Positions 48,700-58,367 are shown, numbered from the stretch's first letter. The stretch is DNA of 64,000 nucleotides from Pseudomonas guariconensis (GCF_900102675.1 NZ_FMYX01000013.1:106142-170141), one strand, 5' to 3'. Program-made: numbers and translations. The notes: a model not told the origin generated them from the sequence alone.

Positions 48700-51600
48700 A
48701 TGCACCTGCTGCGGACCCAGCCCGGCGGCTTCGTGCCGGACGACAGCATTGCCGATCTCGGCCAGACCCCCGCCGAATTGGTGATCCTCTGCAGCGGTGA
48801 TTCGCACCTGGCGCTGCTCGCCGAAACCGCCGAGCAGTTGCCGGAGGATTTCCCCAGCCTGCGACTGGCCAACCCCATGCAGGTGCAGAATCACGCCTCG
48901 GTCGACCTGTACATCGATCAGGTGCTGCGCCATGCCAAGGTGATCCTGTTGTCCTTGCATGGTGGCGTCGGGTACTGGCGCTATGGTGTCGAGCAACTGG
49001 TCGAGCTGAGCACACGGGGCGTGCAGTTGATCCTGGTGCCCGGCGACGACCGCCCGGACCCGGAGTTGACCCAGTTGGGCACCGTGACCGGCGATCAGGC
49101 CGAGCGCCTTTGGCATTACCTGCGCCAGGGCGGCAAGGCCAATGCCGCGAATCTGTTCAATTGCTTGGCCAGCCTGTGGCTTGGGCGCGATTACGCCTGG
49201 GAGGAGCCGCAACCCTTGCCGCGTACCACGGTGTACCACCCCGCCAAGCCCAGCGCCGTGTTGCAGGACTGGTACTGCGAATGGCAGCCCGACTGGCCTG
49301 TGGCCCCCATCTTGTTCTATCGCTCGCACCTGCAAGCGGCCAACACAGCGTTCATCGATACTTTCTGCCAGCGCTTGCAGGCAGCAGGGCTCAATCCGCT
49401 GCCTATCGCCGTGGCCAGCCTCAAGGAGGCGGCCTGCCTGGACCAGGTCGAGACCTGGCTGGATGAAGTCCAGGCCGAGGTGGTGCTCAACACCACAGGT
49501 TTTGCCTTGTCCAGTCCGGAGCAACCCAACCTGCGCCCGCTGCGCAGAGACATCCCGGTGTTGCAGGCGATCTGCGCCCAGGACAACCAGCCGGCGTGGG
49601 AATCCAATGAGCAGGGCCTGGGCGCGCGGGATCTTGCCATGCACATTGTCTTGCCGGAGCTGGACGGTCGCATCATCACGCGCCCCGTCAGCTTCAAAGA
49701 CCTGGCCTGGCGCAGCGAGCGCAGCCAGTCCGACGTGGTCTGCTATCGCGCTCACGCCGAACGCATGGATTTCGTCGCCGAGCTGGCGCGTCGCTGGGTG
49801 GAGCTGGCGCGGCTGCCCAACGCCCAGAAACGCGTGGCGTTGGTGCTGGCCAACTATCCGACCCGCGACGGGCGCATCGGCAACGGCGTGGGCCTGGACA
49901 CACCCGGCGCAGCGCTGAACATTCTCCGGGCGCTGCAAGGGCAGGGGTACCCAGTGCAGGGCCTGCCTGACAGCGGTACCGCGTTGATCCATCAGCTGTT
50001 GGGTGGGGTGACCAATGACCTGGACCATCTGGACCAGCGCCCCTGTGCCCAAAGTCTGAGCCTTGCTGACTATCAGCAGGCTTTCGCCGCGCTGCCCGAG
50101 GCCAACCAGCGTGCGGTACTGGAGCGATGGGGGGCGCCTGAACAGGATCCTATGTTCCGCAGCGGTCGGATGATGATCGCCGGCCTGCGCTATGGCCTGA
50201 CCTTCGTCGGCATCCAGCCGGCCCGGGGCTACCAGCTGGACCCCAGCGCGGTGTATCACGACCCGGACCTGGTGCCGCCTCATGGGTACCTGGCGTTCCA
50301 CTTCTGGCTGCGCAACGGCTATGCCGCCGATGCGGTGGTCCACGTGGGCAAGCACGGCAACCTCGAGTGGCTGCCGGGCAAAGGTGTCGGGCTGTCTGCG
50401 CAATGCTGGCCAGATGCGCTGCTCGGGCCGCTCCCCAACATCTACCCCTTCATCGTCAACGACCCGGGCGAGGGCGCCCAGGCCAAACGGCGCACGCAGG
50501 CGGTGATCATCGACCACCTGATGCCGCCATTGACGCGCGCCGAGACCTACGGCCCGCTGCGTCACCTGGAGCGCCTGGCCGACGAGTATTACGAAGCGCA
50601 GCTGCTCGACCCGCGCCGGGCACGCGAGCTGCAGCGCGACATTCTCGAACTGGTCAAGGCCAACCACATCGACCGGGAATTGCAGCTTGAAGGCCAGCTC
50701 GAAGACGCGGCCATCTGGTTGCCGCGCCTGGACACCTACCTGTGCGACCTCAAGGAATCGCAGATCCGCGACGGCCTGCATGTGTTCGGCCAATCTCCTG
50801 AAGGGCGCCTGCGCAGCGATACGTTGCTGGCGTTGTTGCGCGTGGAGCGCGGTGACGGCAAAGGTGCCAATGCCAGCCTGATCCGTGCGCTGGCCAAAGC
50901 CCTGGCGTTGGGCTTCGACCCGCTGGATTGCGAATTCGGCCAGCCTTGGCAGGGGCCGCGCCCAGCGGTGCTGCAGGCGCTCGATACCGCGCCATGGCGC
51001 AACCAGGGCGATACCCGCGAGCGCCTGGAACACCTTGCGCTGGACTTGATCGAGCGTGCGCTGGCAGGCCGCCTGGCATTGCCTGAAGATGCCGCCTGGC
51101 ATCCGGTTGCCACGGTCCTGCAGGCGCTGGTCGACACCATCGCCCCGAGCCTGGACGCCTGCGGCGCGGCCGAAACCGACGGCCTGCTGGCCGCACTGGC
51201 CGGGCGTTTCGTCCCGGCCGGGCCCAGCGGAGCGCCCAGCCGGGGGCGTCTGGACGTGCTGCCCACCGGGCGTAATTTCTATACGGTGGATGTGCGCAAC
51301 CTGCCCACCACCACGGCCTGGCGCCTGGGGTTCGCCTCGGCGAACCTGATCCTTGAGCGTCACTTGCAAGACCATGGCGACCACCTGCGTCAGCTGGGGC
51401 TGTCGGTCTGGGGCACGGCGACCATGCGCACTGGTGGTGATGACATCGCCCAGGCCATGGCGCTGATGGGTGTGCGGCCGGTGTGGGCCACCGGCAGTCA
51501 GCGAGTCGACGATTTCGAGATCCTGCCGCTGAGCCTGCTCGATCGCCCGCGGGTGGACGTCACCTTGCGCGTCTCAGGCTTCTTCCGCGACGCCTTCGGC

Positions 51601-52461
51601 AACCTCATTCGGCTGTTCGATGCGGCGGTGCAGGCCGTGGCGGCGCTGGACGAGCCTGACGACCTCAACCCCCTGGCTGCGCGGGTGCGAGCCGAACGCG
51701 AGGCCTTGCTGGCCGATGGCGTGGACGCCGAGCAGGCGGCGCGCCAGGCCGGCTGGCGTGTCTTCGGCGCCAAGCCCGGCAGCTACGGGGCCGGGGTGCA
51801 GAATGCAATCGATGGACGTTTATGGCAGACACGCGGCGACCTGGCCGAGGTCTACCTCAACCATGGCGGCTACGCCTATGGCGGCAGCGACGAAGGCACA
51901 CCGGCCCGCGCCGCGTTCGCCCGGCGTTTGGGCCAGGTCCAGGCGGTGCTGCAAAATCAGGACAATCACGAGCATGACCTGCTCGATTCCAACGACTACT
52001 ATCAATTCCAAGGTGGCATGCTGGCAGCGGCCGAGACCCTGGCCGGCACCGCCCGGGCCAGTTATCACGGCGATCACAGCCAGACCGACCGGCCACGCAT
52101 CCGCACCCTCAAGGAAGAACTGAACCGGGTGATCCGCGCCCGCGCTCTGAACCCCAAGTGGATCGAGGGGGCCAAGCGCCATGGCTATAAAGGTGCCTTC
52201 GAGCTGGCGGCGACGGTCGACAACCTGTTCGCCTTCGACGCCACCACGCACCTGATCGACGATCACCACTACCAGTCGCTGGCCGATGCCTATGTGCTCG
52301 ACCCTGCGACCCGAGACTTCCTGCAACAGCACAACCCCGAAGCCCTGCGCGACCTGACCGAACGCTTGCTGGAAGCCCAGCAACGCGGCCTCTGGGCGTC
52401 GCCAGGGGCCTACCGGGAAGCCCTTGAAGAGCAATTGCTCGATGGCGAGGAACAGGCTTGA
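48700..52461 (+). CDS. cobN: Cobaltochelatase large subunit CobN
   Basis: 1253 aa, the standard length. It inserts cobalt into hydrogenobyrinic acid a,c-diamide in the aerobic cobalamin pathway, with an AAA+ motor complex. Characteristic segments include VHVGKHGNLEWLPGKGVGLS near 547, FYTVDVRNLPTTTAWRLGFA near 862, and the C-terminal YGAGVQNAIDGRLW and YAYGGSDEGTPARAAFARRL. It follows cobW directly. The downstream ChlI-type ATPase and VWA protein probably supply the motor role of CobS/CobT. Confidence 0.96.
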   Translation: MHLLRTQPGGFVPDDSIADLGQTPAELVILCSGDSHLALLAETAEQLPEDFPSLRLANPMQVQNHASVDLYIDQVLRHAKVILLSLHGGVGYWRYGVEQLVELSTRGVQLILVPGDDRPDPELTQLGTVTGDQAERLWHYLRQGGKANAANLFNCLASLWLGRDYAWEEPQPLPRTTVYHPAKPSAVLQDWYCEWQPDWPVAPILFYRSHLQAANTAFIDTFCQRLQAAGLNPLPIAVASLKEAACLDQVETWLDEVQAEVVLNTTGFALSSPEQPNLRPLRRDIPVLQAICAQDNQPAWESNEQGLGARDLAMHIVLPELDGRIITRPVSFKDLAWRSERSQSDVVCYRAHAERMDFVAELARRWVELARLPNAQKRVALVLANYPTRDGRIGNGVGLDTPGAALNILRALQGQGYPVQGLPDSGTALIHQLLGGVTNDLDHLDQRPCAQSLSLADYQQAFAALPEANQRAVLERWGAPEQDPMFRSGRMMIAGLRYGLTFVGIQPARGYQLDPSAVYHDPDLVPPHGYLAFHFWLRNGYAADAVVHVGKHGNLEWLPGKGVGLSAQCWPDALLGPLPNIYPFIVNDPGEGAQAKRRTQAVIIDHLMPPLTRAETYGPLRHLERLADEYYEAQLLDPRRARELQRDILELVKANHIDRELQLEGQLEDAAIWLPRLDTYLCDLKESQIRDGLHVFGQSPEGRLRSDTLLALLRVERGDGKGANASLIRALAKALALGFDPLDCEFGQPWQGPRPAVLQALDTAPWRNQGDTRERLEHLALDLIERALAGRLALPEDAAWHPVATVLQALVDTIAPSLDACGAAETDGLLAALAGRFVPAGPSGAPSRGRLDVLPTGRNFYTVDVRNLPTTTAWRLGFASANLILERHLQDHGDHLRQLGLSVWGTATMRTGGDDIAQAMALMGVRPVWATGSQRVDDFEILPLSLLDRPRVDVTLRVSGFFRDAFGNLIRLFDAAVQAVAALDEPDDLNPLAARVRAEREALLADGVDAEQAARQAGWRVFGAKPGSYGAGVQNAIDGRLWQTRGDLAEVYLNHGGYAYGGSDEGTPARAAFARRLGQVQAVLQNQDNHEHDLLDSNDYYQFQGGMLAAAETLAGTARASYHGDHSQTDRPRIRTLKEELNRVIRARALNPKWIEGAKRHGYKGAFELAATVDNLFAFDATTHLIDDHHYQSLADAYVLDPATRDFLQQHNPEALRDLTERLLEAQQRGLWASPGAYREALEEQLLDGEEQA

Positions 52462-52462
52462 A

Positions 52463-53479
52463 ATGAGCGAACCCGTGCAATTCCCCCTGGCGGCCGTAGT
52501 CGGCGCCGACGACCTCAAGCTGGCCCTGTGCCTGACCGCCATCGACCCCAAAATCGGCGGTGTGTTGATCGAAGGCCCGCGTGGCATGGCCAAAAGCACC
52601 TTGGCGCGCGGGCTGGCGGACCTGTTGGGTACGCCTGGGCAGACACCACCCTTCGTGACCCTGCCCCTAGGCGCCACCGAGGAGCGCCTGGTCGGTACCC
52701 TCGACTTGGATGCCGCGCTGGGGCAGGGCAAGGCGCAGTTTTCGCCCGGCGTACTGGCCCAAGCCCATGGGGGCGTGCTTTACGTGGATGAGGTCAACCT
52801 GCTGCCCGATCCGCTGGTGGACCTGCTGCTGGATGTGGCCGCCAGTGGCACCAACCGCATCGAGCGCGACGGTATTTCCCATCGCCACGATGCTCGATTC
52901 GTCCTGATCGGCACCATGAATCCGGAAGAGGGCGAGCTGCGCCCGCAATTGCTCGACCGTTTCGGCCTCAATGTGCTGCTCGAAGGTCTTCCGCCGCCGC
53001 AGGCGCGGCAGCAGATCATTCGTCGGCGACTGGCCTTCGACAGTGATCCGCAGGCGTTCTGCGCCCAATGGGCGCAGGCTCAGGCAGACCTGCGCGAACG
53101 CTGCCAGGCCGCACGTCAGCGCCTGGACAGCATCCCGCTGGACGATCGCGCCTTGGCCTGGATCACAGAGGGCTGTTTCAGCGCTGGGGTCGATGGCATG
53201 CGCGCCGACCTGGTCTGGTTGCGGGCCGCCCGTGCCCATGCCGCCTGGCGCGGCGGCGATGCGATAGAGGAAGCCGATGTGCAGGCTGTGGCGGAATTCG
53301 CCCTGCGCCATCGACGCCGAGAGACGCCCCCGACCAGCGCATCCTCCACCTCACCACCGCCTCAGACCCAAGCTCATTCCGACCCCCAAGGTGGGCAGGG
53401 GGATTGGGGCGCGTTGCCCCCACAAACGGTCGCCACCGGGGCACGGCGCGAGGTGCCGAACTGGGCAAAAAAGCCCTGA
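52463..53479 (+). CDS. AAA+ chelatase subunit, ChlI/BchI-like motor of the cobaltochelatase
   Basis: 338 aa from ATG 52463, one base after the cobN stop. AAA+ motifs are Walker A EGPRGMAKSTLARGL (about 34-48), Walker B GGVLYVDEVNLLPD near 103, and sensor-1 LIGTMNPEEGELRPQLLDRF. Magnesium-chelatase-I-like proteins beside CobN act as the ATPase of a cobaltochelatase. The C-terminus is proline/serine-rich and low complexity, and overlaps the start of the next frame. Confidence 0.92.
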   Translation: MSEPVQFPLAAVVGADDLKLALCLTAIDPKIGGVLIEGPRGMAKSTLARGLADLLGTPGQTPPFVTLPLGATEERLVGTLDLDAALGQGKAQFSPGVLAQAHGGVLYVDEVNLLPDPLVDLLLDVAASGTNRIERDGISHRHDARFVLIGTMNPEEGELRPQLLDRFGLNVLLEGLPPPQARQQIIRRRLAFDSDPQAFCAQWAQAQADLRERCQAARQRLDSIPLDDRALAWITEGCFSAGVDGMRADLVWLRAARAHAAWRGGDAIEEADVQAVAEFALRHRRRETPPTSASSTSPPPQTQAHSDPQGGQGDWGALPPQTVATGARREVPNWAKKP

Positions 53480-54147
53480 GCATCCGCAAGCCCGCCGCCC
53501 AGGCGGCGGATGCCAAGCCCCAGCCGGGCACCCTGAGCGGCACGCCCCGTGGTCGCGTGCGGATCGGTGGTGCTACGCGTGTGGCGTGGCTTGCGACATT
53601 GCTCAAAGGGCGACCACGGCATCGCCATGACCTGTGTTGGCAGCAGCGCCAGGCCCAGGCGCCGGAATTATGGCTGGTGATCGTTGACGCCTCGGCTTCG
53701 ACCCGGCGCCAGCAGGCGCTGGCACACGCCAAGGGGCTGCTGGTCGAGCTGTTCGATCAGGCCTATCGCCAACGCGCCCGCCTAGCCCTGCTCACCGCCA
53801 GTGGCGGCGCGCCGCGTTGGCAGCGCCATGGCCTCAAGGCATCGGCCGCCCTGCGACCCTGGTTGCAAGCGCTCGGGGCGGGGGGCGGTACGCCGTTGAT
53901 CGCTGCCCTTGAAGAGGCGCAGCACTGGTTGCGGGCACGGGCCAAGCGTTACCCGCAGGAAACACAGCGTTGCTTGGTGCTGACCGATGGTCGCCTGCAA
54001 CGCTGGAATGCACTGCAACCCATGCCATGCGCGACGGTGCTGGTGGACATTGAGCTGGCGGCGGTGCGCCTGGGGCGTGCGCGGCAACTGGCCGAACAAC
54101 TGCAGGCCGAATATCGGCATATCCAGCAGTTCAGGGAGTTGAATTGA
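53404..54147 (+). CDS. VWA-domain chelatase subunit (ChlD C-terminal-like)
   Basis: About 247 aa. The von Willebrand A fold begins ELWLVIVDASASTRRQQALA, a MIDAS-type DxSxS motif, and continues through LLTASGGAPRW, GGGTPLIAALEEA and RCLVLTDGRLQRWN. It should pair with the ChlI-like ATPase, as ChlD or CobT does, to drive CobN. The start is uncertain. No ATG is available; a TTG at 53404 after a GGGGG stretch is the best candidate, giving a 76-base overlap with the ATPase gene. The frame stays open further upstream. Confidence 0.8.
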   Translation: MGRVAPTNGRHRGTARGAELGKKALSIRKPAAQAADAKPQPGTLSGTPRGRVRIGGATRVAWLATLLKGRPRHRHDLCWQQRQAQAPELWLVIVDASASTRRQQALAHAKGLLVELFDQAYRQRARLALLTASGGAPRWQRHGLKASAALRPWLQALGAGGGTPLIAALEEAQHWLRARAKRYPQETQRCLVLTDGRLQRWNALQPMPCATVLVDIELAAVRLGRARQLAEQLQAEYRHIQQFRELN

Positions 54148-54222
54148 TTAACGTTGAAAGTCGAAGTTGCGACGATATGTCGCAATGACAAAAGTTGCCG
54201 GAAGGGCAAAAAGAAAGTTGCA

Positions 54223-54248
54223 CAAGTGCGTGGCCTGGCACGCACTTG
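54223..54248 (-). terminator. Terminator of the small hypothetical gene (minus strand)
   Basis: Ten-base perfect stem CAAGTGCGTG...CACGCACTTG with a six-base loop. On the minus strand it is followed by a T-rich stretch (CTTTCTTTTT). Forty bases further on, TTGCGAC-GATAT-GTCGCAA (54167-54185) is a second dyad close to the VWA gene stop. Both separate convergent genes. Confidence 0.65.
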
Positions 54249-54261
54249 CAGGGCGCCGATA

Positions 54262-54528
54262 TTATTTCGGCATCGACCAGGGTTGCAGGTCGTAACCTTT
54301 TTCGCAAAGTTCGGCACGCACCTCCTCGATCAAGCTGGCCCATTGCGCAGGGTCGGAATAGATACGCGAGGAGACTTGCTTGCTGCCGATACGCGTGTTG
54401 GTCCGGTCGATCACTGCCAGGCTCAGCTCACCAGTACCGTTGGGTGCATCCCAGGCTACGCACTGGAAAGGTTCGAAGGCGTGGTCGGCGATCAGCAGTG
54501 CTTCGTTGACACGGAGCGGGGCGTTCAT
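54262..54528 (-). CDS. Small conserved hypothetical protein
   Basis: 88 aa, MNAPLRVNEALLIADHAFEP, then ELSLAVIDRTNTRIGSKQVS and a C-terminal helix IEEVRAELCEKGYDLQPW. There is no signal peptide or membrane span. It resembles short cytosolic Pseudomonas proteins of unknown function; I do not recognise a named domain with confidence. It is divergent from the VpsR-like activator gene, with 333 bases between them. Confidence 0.75.
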   Translation of the reverse strand: MNAPLRVNEALLIADHAFEPFQCVAWDAPNGTGELSLAVIDRTNTRIGSKQVSSRIYSDPAQWASLIEEVRAELCEKGYDLQPWSMPK

Positions 54529-54861
54529 GGTTCGGTCTCTCTATGGTCCCAAACAGCGAAAAGATGTCCGCGTTGCTTCATATTCAAGGAGGCGCAGCGC
54601 GGGGTTATTCGTACTGATGCTCCAAGTCAGGGGTGAAGTCACACGGGCGGCGAATTTTTTTTCAAGTCGGCAAAAGTATGTCTGCAACCTGTGCCGGCTG
54701 TGACGCTGGAAACTTTGAAAGATTCCCGAGCGCCCCATCGCCGAATGCAATTGGCGGACAAACGGTACTGGGCCAACTCAGGTTCATTGCTACTGTTAAT
54801 TCGGACGTTGCAACTTACTGTTTCTACATGAAAAACCAACTATTGGCGTCAAGGAACAGTC
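54529..54861. other. Gene-free region between the small protein and the VpsR-like regulator
   Basis: No credible gene is present on either strand. It must carry divergent promoters. An A/T-rich tract (AATTTTTTTT, about 54653) and an AAGGAAC RBS just before the activator ATG are the only clear features. I find no -24/-12 element. Confidence 0.5.
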
Positions 54862-56187
54862 ATGCTCGAACCGACCACCCAACGCCGTCTGCTGATCGTC
54901 GATCCCTGCGACGATTGCCACCGTCTACTACCGGGCTTGCGCAGCGTCGGCTGGGCTGTGCATAGCTGTTCGCTGACCTCGGCGCTTGAGCATCCGTGCG
55001 ATGTCGGCTTGTTGCGCTTGCAGGCCACGCATTTGCGTCATCCCGATGCCGTCAAGGACCTGATCGCCCGCAGCAATACCGAATGGATCGCCGTGCTCAG
55101 CCCCGAGCAACTGCGCATGCAGAACGTCGGTGACTTCGTTTGTGAGTGGTTCTTCGATTTCCACACCTTGCCGTTCGACGTGTCGCGTGTGCAGGTCACG
55201 CTCGGGCGCGCCTTCGGCATGGCCCGTTTGCGCGGCAAGGGCACCGTCCGGGTGGATGAACCGACCCATGAACTGTTGGGTGAAAGCCGGCCGATCCGCG
55301 AACTGCGCAAGTTACTGGGCAAGCTGGCACCGACCGAGTCGCCGGTGCTGATCCGCGGCGAAAGCGGCACCGGCAAGGAATTGGTGGCGCGTACCCTGCA
55401 CCGGCAATCCCAGCGCAGCGACAAACCGTTCGTCGCCATCAACTGCGGCGCGATCCCCGAGCACTTGATCCAGTCCGAACTGTTCGGCCATGAAAAGGGC
55501 GCGTTCACCGGCGCCCATCAGCGCAAGGTGGGGCGTATCGAGGCCGCCAATGGCGGGACATTGTTCCTCGACGAAATTGGCGACCTGCCTTTGGAGCTGC
55601 AGGCCAACCTGTTGCGCTTTCTGCAGGAAAAACACATCGAGCGGGTCGGCGGCGACCAACCGATCCCGGTGGATGTGCGCGTTCTGGCGGCTACCCACGT
55701 TGACTTGGAAAAGGCCATCGTGCAGGGGCGCTTTCGCGAGGACCTCTATTACCGGCTCAATGTCCTGCAGGTGATCACCGCGCCGCTGCGTGACCGCCAC
55801 GGCGACTTGTCGATGCTGGCCAGCCATTTCGCGCATTTCTACAGCCTGGAGACCGGACGCCGGCCTCGCTCGTTCAGCGACCGCGCCCTGGCGGCCATGG
55901 GCCGGCACGACTGGCCGGGCAATGTGCGGGAGCTGGCCAACCGGGTGCGTCGCGGCTTGGTGCTGGCCGAGGGCCGACAGATCGAGGCACAGGACCTGGG
56001 GCTGCAGATGATCGAGCAGGACGAGCAGTTACTGGGCACTTTGGAAGACTACAAGCACCGGGCCGAGCGCCAGGCGCTTTCGGATGTGCTCGATCGGCAC
56101 AGCGACAACCTCAGTGTCGCGGCCAAGGTGCTGGGGATTTCCAGGCCTACGTTCTACCGCTTGCTGCACAAGCATCAGATTCGCTGA
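54862..56187 (+). CDS. Sigma-54-dependent activator with VpsR-type N-terminal domain
   Basis: 441 aa. The N-terminal segment (1-125, RRLLIVDPCDDCHRLLPGL onward) is a receiver-like VpsR domain lacking an obvious phosphorylatable Asp in the central position. The AAA+ domain has Walker A GESGTGKE near 165, an intact GAFTGA loop, and GGTLFLDEIGDL. The C-terminal Fis-type helix-turn-helix is SVAAKVLGISRPTFYRLLHK. VpsR/FleQ relatives sense cyclic-di-GMP to control biofilm and exopolysaccharide genes, so this may respond to the second messenger rather than to phosphorylation (inference). Confidence 0.92.
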   Translation: MLEPTTQRRLLIVDPCDDCHRLLPGLRSVGWAVHSCSLTSALEHPCDVGLLRLQATHLRHPDAVKDLIARSNTEWIAVLSPEQLRMQNVGDFVCEWFFDFHTLPFDVSRVQVTLGRAFGMARLRGKGTVRVDEPTHELLGESRPIRELRKLLGKLAPTESPVLIRGESGTGKELVARTLHRQSQRSDKPFVAINCGAIPEHLIQSELFGHEKGAFTGAHQRKVGRIEAANGGTLFLDEIGDLPLELQANLLRFLQEKHIERVGGDQPIPVDVRVLAATHVDLEKAIVQGRFREDLYYRLNVLQVITAPLRDRHGDLSMLASHFAHFYSLETGRRPRSFSDRALAAMGRHDWPGNVRELANRVRRGLVLAEGRQIEAQDLGLQMIEQDEQLLGTLEDYKHRAERQALSDVLDRHSDNLSVAAKVLGISRPTFYRLLHKHQIR

Positions 56188-56190
56188 CGC

Positions 56191-58083
56191 TCAGGCGTGG
56201 GGCACCGCGGGCTGGCCCGTGCCGCCAGCGTACTGCACCTTTAAATGGCCCTGGTCGTCGAGCAGCCAGGCATCCATGACTTCGCGCACCACAGGCCCGG
56301 CCACCCGGCCACCGGCTTCGCCGTTCTCGATCATCACCGCCACCACGATACTGGGGTGCTCGGCCGGTGCGAAACCGACGAACAGGGCATTGTCCCGGTG
56401 ACGTTCGAGGGTCTTGTCGCGGTTGTAGCGCTCGCCCTGACGGATCGCCACCACCTGCGCGGTGCCGCTCTTGCCCGCGATGCGGTACTGGGCCCCGGCT
56501 GCCGCAGCGCGGGCGATCCCGCGTGGGTCGTGCATGACCATCTGCATGCCGGTGTTGACTTGGTCCCAGGCGTGCTTGTCGTGCAGCACGATGTCCGGCA
56601 TCGGGTGCGGGTCCACGGGCGCCTGGCCTCCTACACTCAGCGCCAGGTGCGGACGATGCCACACGCCTTTGCTGGCCAGCAGGCTGGTGGCCTGTGCCAG
56701 TTGCAGTGGGGTGACCTGCATGTAGCCCTGGCCGATCCCGAGGATCAAGGTCTCGCCAGGGAACCAGGCCTGGCGGCGGGTGGCGCGCTTCCAGGCCGGG
56801 GAGGGCATCAGGCCCGGTGCCTCCTCGAACATGTCCAGGGAGACCTTTTGGCCCAGCCCGAACTCGGCCATGTAGTCATGCAGGCGCTCGATGCCCAGCT
56901 TGTGTGCCAGGTCGTAAAAGTAGGTGTCGTTGGACCGCATGATCGCGCTGTACATGTCCACCCAGCCATCGCCGCTGCGGTTCCAGTTGCGGTACTTGTG
57001 GTCGTAGTTGGGCAGCGTGTAGTAACCCGGGTCGAAGACGCGGCTGGCGGGGGTGATCACGCCACTGTCCAGGCCGGCGATGGCCACTTCCGGCTTGACC
57101 GTCGAGCCTGGCGCATACAGACCGCGCAGCACACGGTTGAACAGTGGTCGATCGATCGAGTCGCGCAAGGCGGCGTACTGCTTGAAGCTGATGCCCTTGA
57201 CGAACAGGTTGGGGTCGAACGCCGGATTGCTCACCATCGCCAGGACATCGCCCGTGGCCGGGTCCAGCGCCACCACTGCGCCACGACGCTCGCCGAGCGC
57301 TTTTTCGGCCGCTTGCTGCAGATGGGCGTCCAAGGTCAGGACCAAGTCCTTGCCCGGTATCGGATCCTGGTGGCGCAGCACCCGCATGACCCGGCCCTGG
57401 GCGTTGGTCTCGACTTCTTCATAGCCCACGTGGCCATGGAGCTGGTCTTCGTAGAAGCGCTCAATGCCGGTCTTGCCGATTGACTGAGTGCCGCGATACT
57501 CGGTGTTGTCGAGGGTCTTGGCTTCTTTTTCGTTGATACGCCCGACATAACCCACCGAGTGGGCGAAGTGCTCGCCCAACGGGTACTCACGGATGAACTG
57601 CGCCTCCACGTCCAGGCCCGGCAGGCGGAACTGATTGACCGCGATCAGCGCGATCTGCTCTTCGGACAGGCCGAACATCAGCGTCACCGGCTCGAACGGT
57701 TTGCGGCCCCGGCGCAGGTCCTTGTCGAATTGCTTGCGCTCGTCCTCGCCCAGGCCCAGCACCTGGGCCAGGGTATCGAGCACCTGGGCGCTGTCGCCTG
57801 CGCGCTCGCGAGTCATGGTCAGGTTGAAGCTGGGTTTGTTGTCAGCCAGCACCACGCCGTTGCGGTCGTAGATCAACCCGCGCTCCGGCGGGATGGGCAG
57901 CACGTGCACGCGGTTGTTTTCCGACACTGCGGTTTGCTGGTCGTGTTGCAGCACCTGCAACACATACAGCCGGCCCACCAGCACCACCACCAGGCTCATC
58001 ACCAGCGTCGCACAGGCCAGCAGCCTGCGATTGACCAGGTGTTTTTCCTTTTCGTGGTCCTTCAAGGGAATCGGTTGGGGCAT
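56191..58083 (-). CDS. mrdA: Penicillin-binding protein 2 (peptidoglycan transpeptidase), stand-alone copy
   Basis: 630 aa from ATG 58083. A cytoplasmic tail and membrane anchor (LLACATLVMSLVVVLVGRLY) precede the dimerisation domain and the transpeptidase. Active-site motifs are GSTVKP (SxxK), RSNDTYF (SxN) and AGKSGTAQVV (KTG-type KSGT). PBP2 cross-links lateral-wall glycan with RodA. The usual partners (rodA, mltB, rlpA, dacA) are absent, so this is probably a second, accessory PBP2. It ends three bases from the VpsR-like gene, convergently. Confidence 0.92.
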   Translation of the reverse strand: MPQPIPLKDHEKEKHLVNRRLLACATLVMSLVVVLVGRLYVLQVLQHDQQTAVSENNRVHVLPIPPERGLIYDRNGVVLADNKPSFNLTMTRERAGDSAQVLDTLAQVLGLGEDERKQFDKDLRRGRKPFEPVTLMFGLSEEQIALIAVNQFRLPGLDVEAQFIREYPLGEHFAHSVGYVGRINEKEAKTLDNTEYRGTQSIGKTGIERFYEDQLHGHVGYEEVETNAQGRVMRVLRHQDPIPGKDLVLTLDAHLQQAAEKALGERRGAVVALDPATGDVLAMVSNPAFDPNLFVKGISFKQYAALRDSIDRPLFNRVLRGLYAPGSTVKPEVAIAGLDSGVITPASRVFDPGYYTLPNYDHKYRNWNRSGDGWVDMYSAIMRSNDTYFYDLAHKLGIERLHDYMAEFGLGQKVSLDMFEEAPGLMPSPAWKRATRRQAWFPGETLILGIGQGYMQVTPLQLAQATSLLASKGVWHRPHLALSVGGQAPVDPHPMPDIVLHDKHAWDQVNTGMQMVMHDPRGIARAAAAGAQYRIAGKSGTAQVVAIRQGERYNRDKTLERHRDNALFVGFAPAEHPSIVVAVMIENGEAGGRVAGPVVREVMDAWLLDDQGHLKVQYAGGTGQPAVPHA

Positions 58084-58367
58084 CGGAAGCTCTGGTGATC
58101 GGGAGAGGGCTGCGCGAGGGCGGGCGATGCTACGCAACGGGGGAAGGAGGCTCAAGATACTCTCGGGCAGCGAGCCGCTGCGAAACCGCTGATCTGCCCG
58201 GTGGCAGGCGCCTGCGCGAAACATGAAGATTCGTTCACATGACCAGAGGCGGCCCCTGCGAACGCGTGTGGCCCCTCACAGCGGCGACTTGAGAGGTCGT
58301 TGCCCGTGCCGGTTAACCAGGGCTGTAGGGTGGGCGACAAAGTTTGCGATGGGCTGCACGGAAGCGC
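58084..58367. other. Gene-free region upstream of the PBP2 gene
   Basis: This is the first part of the 334-base gap between divergent PBP2 and hydrolase genes. No credible gene is present. It should hold the PBP2 promoter, which I cannot place. Confidence 0.5.

Noticed and set aside
47530..51384. A very long open frame (over 1280 codons) on the minus strand
   Set aside because: It is the antisense shadow of cobW and cobN in high-GC DNA. The plus-strand proteins have full family matches and the minus frame has no domain character.
54167..54185. TTGCGAC-GATAT-GTCGCAA as an operator
   Set aside because: It lies between two convergent gene ends, where a regulatory site is unlikely. A terminator-related structure is simpler.
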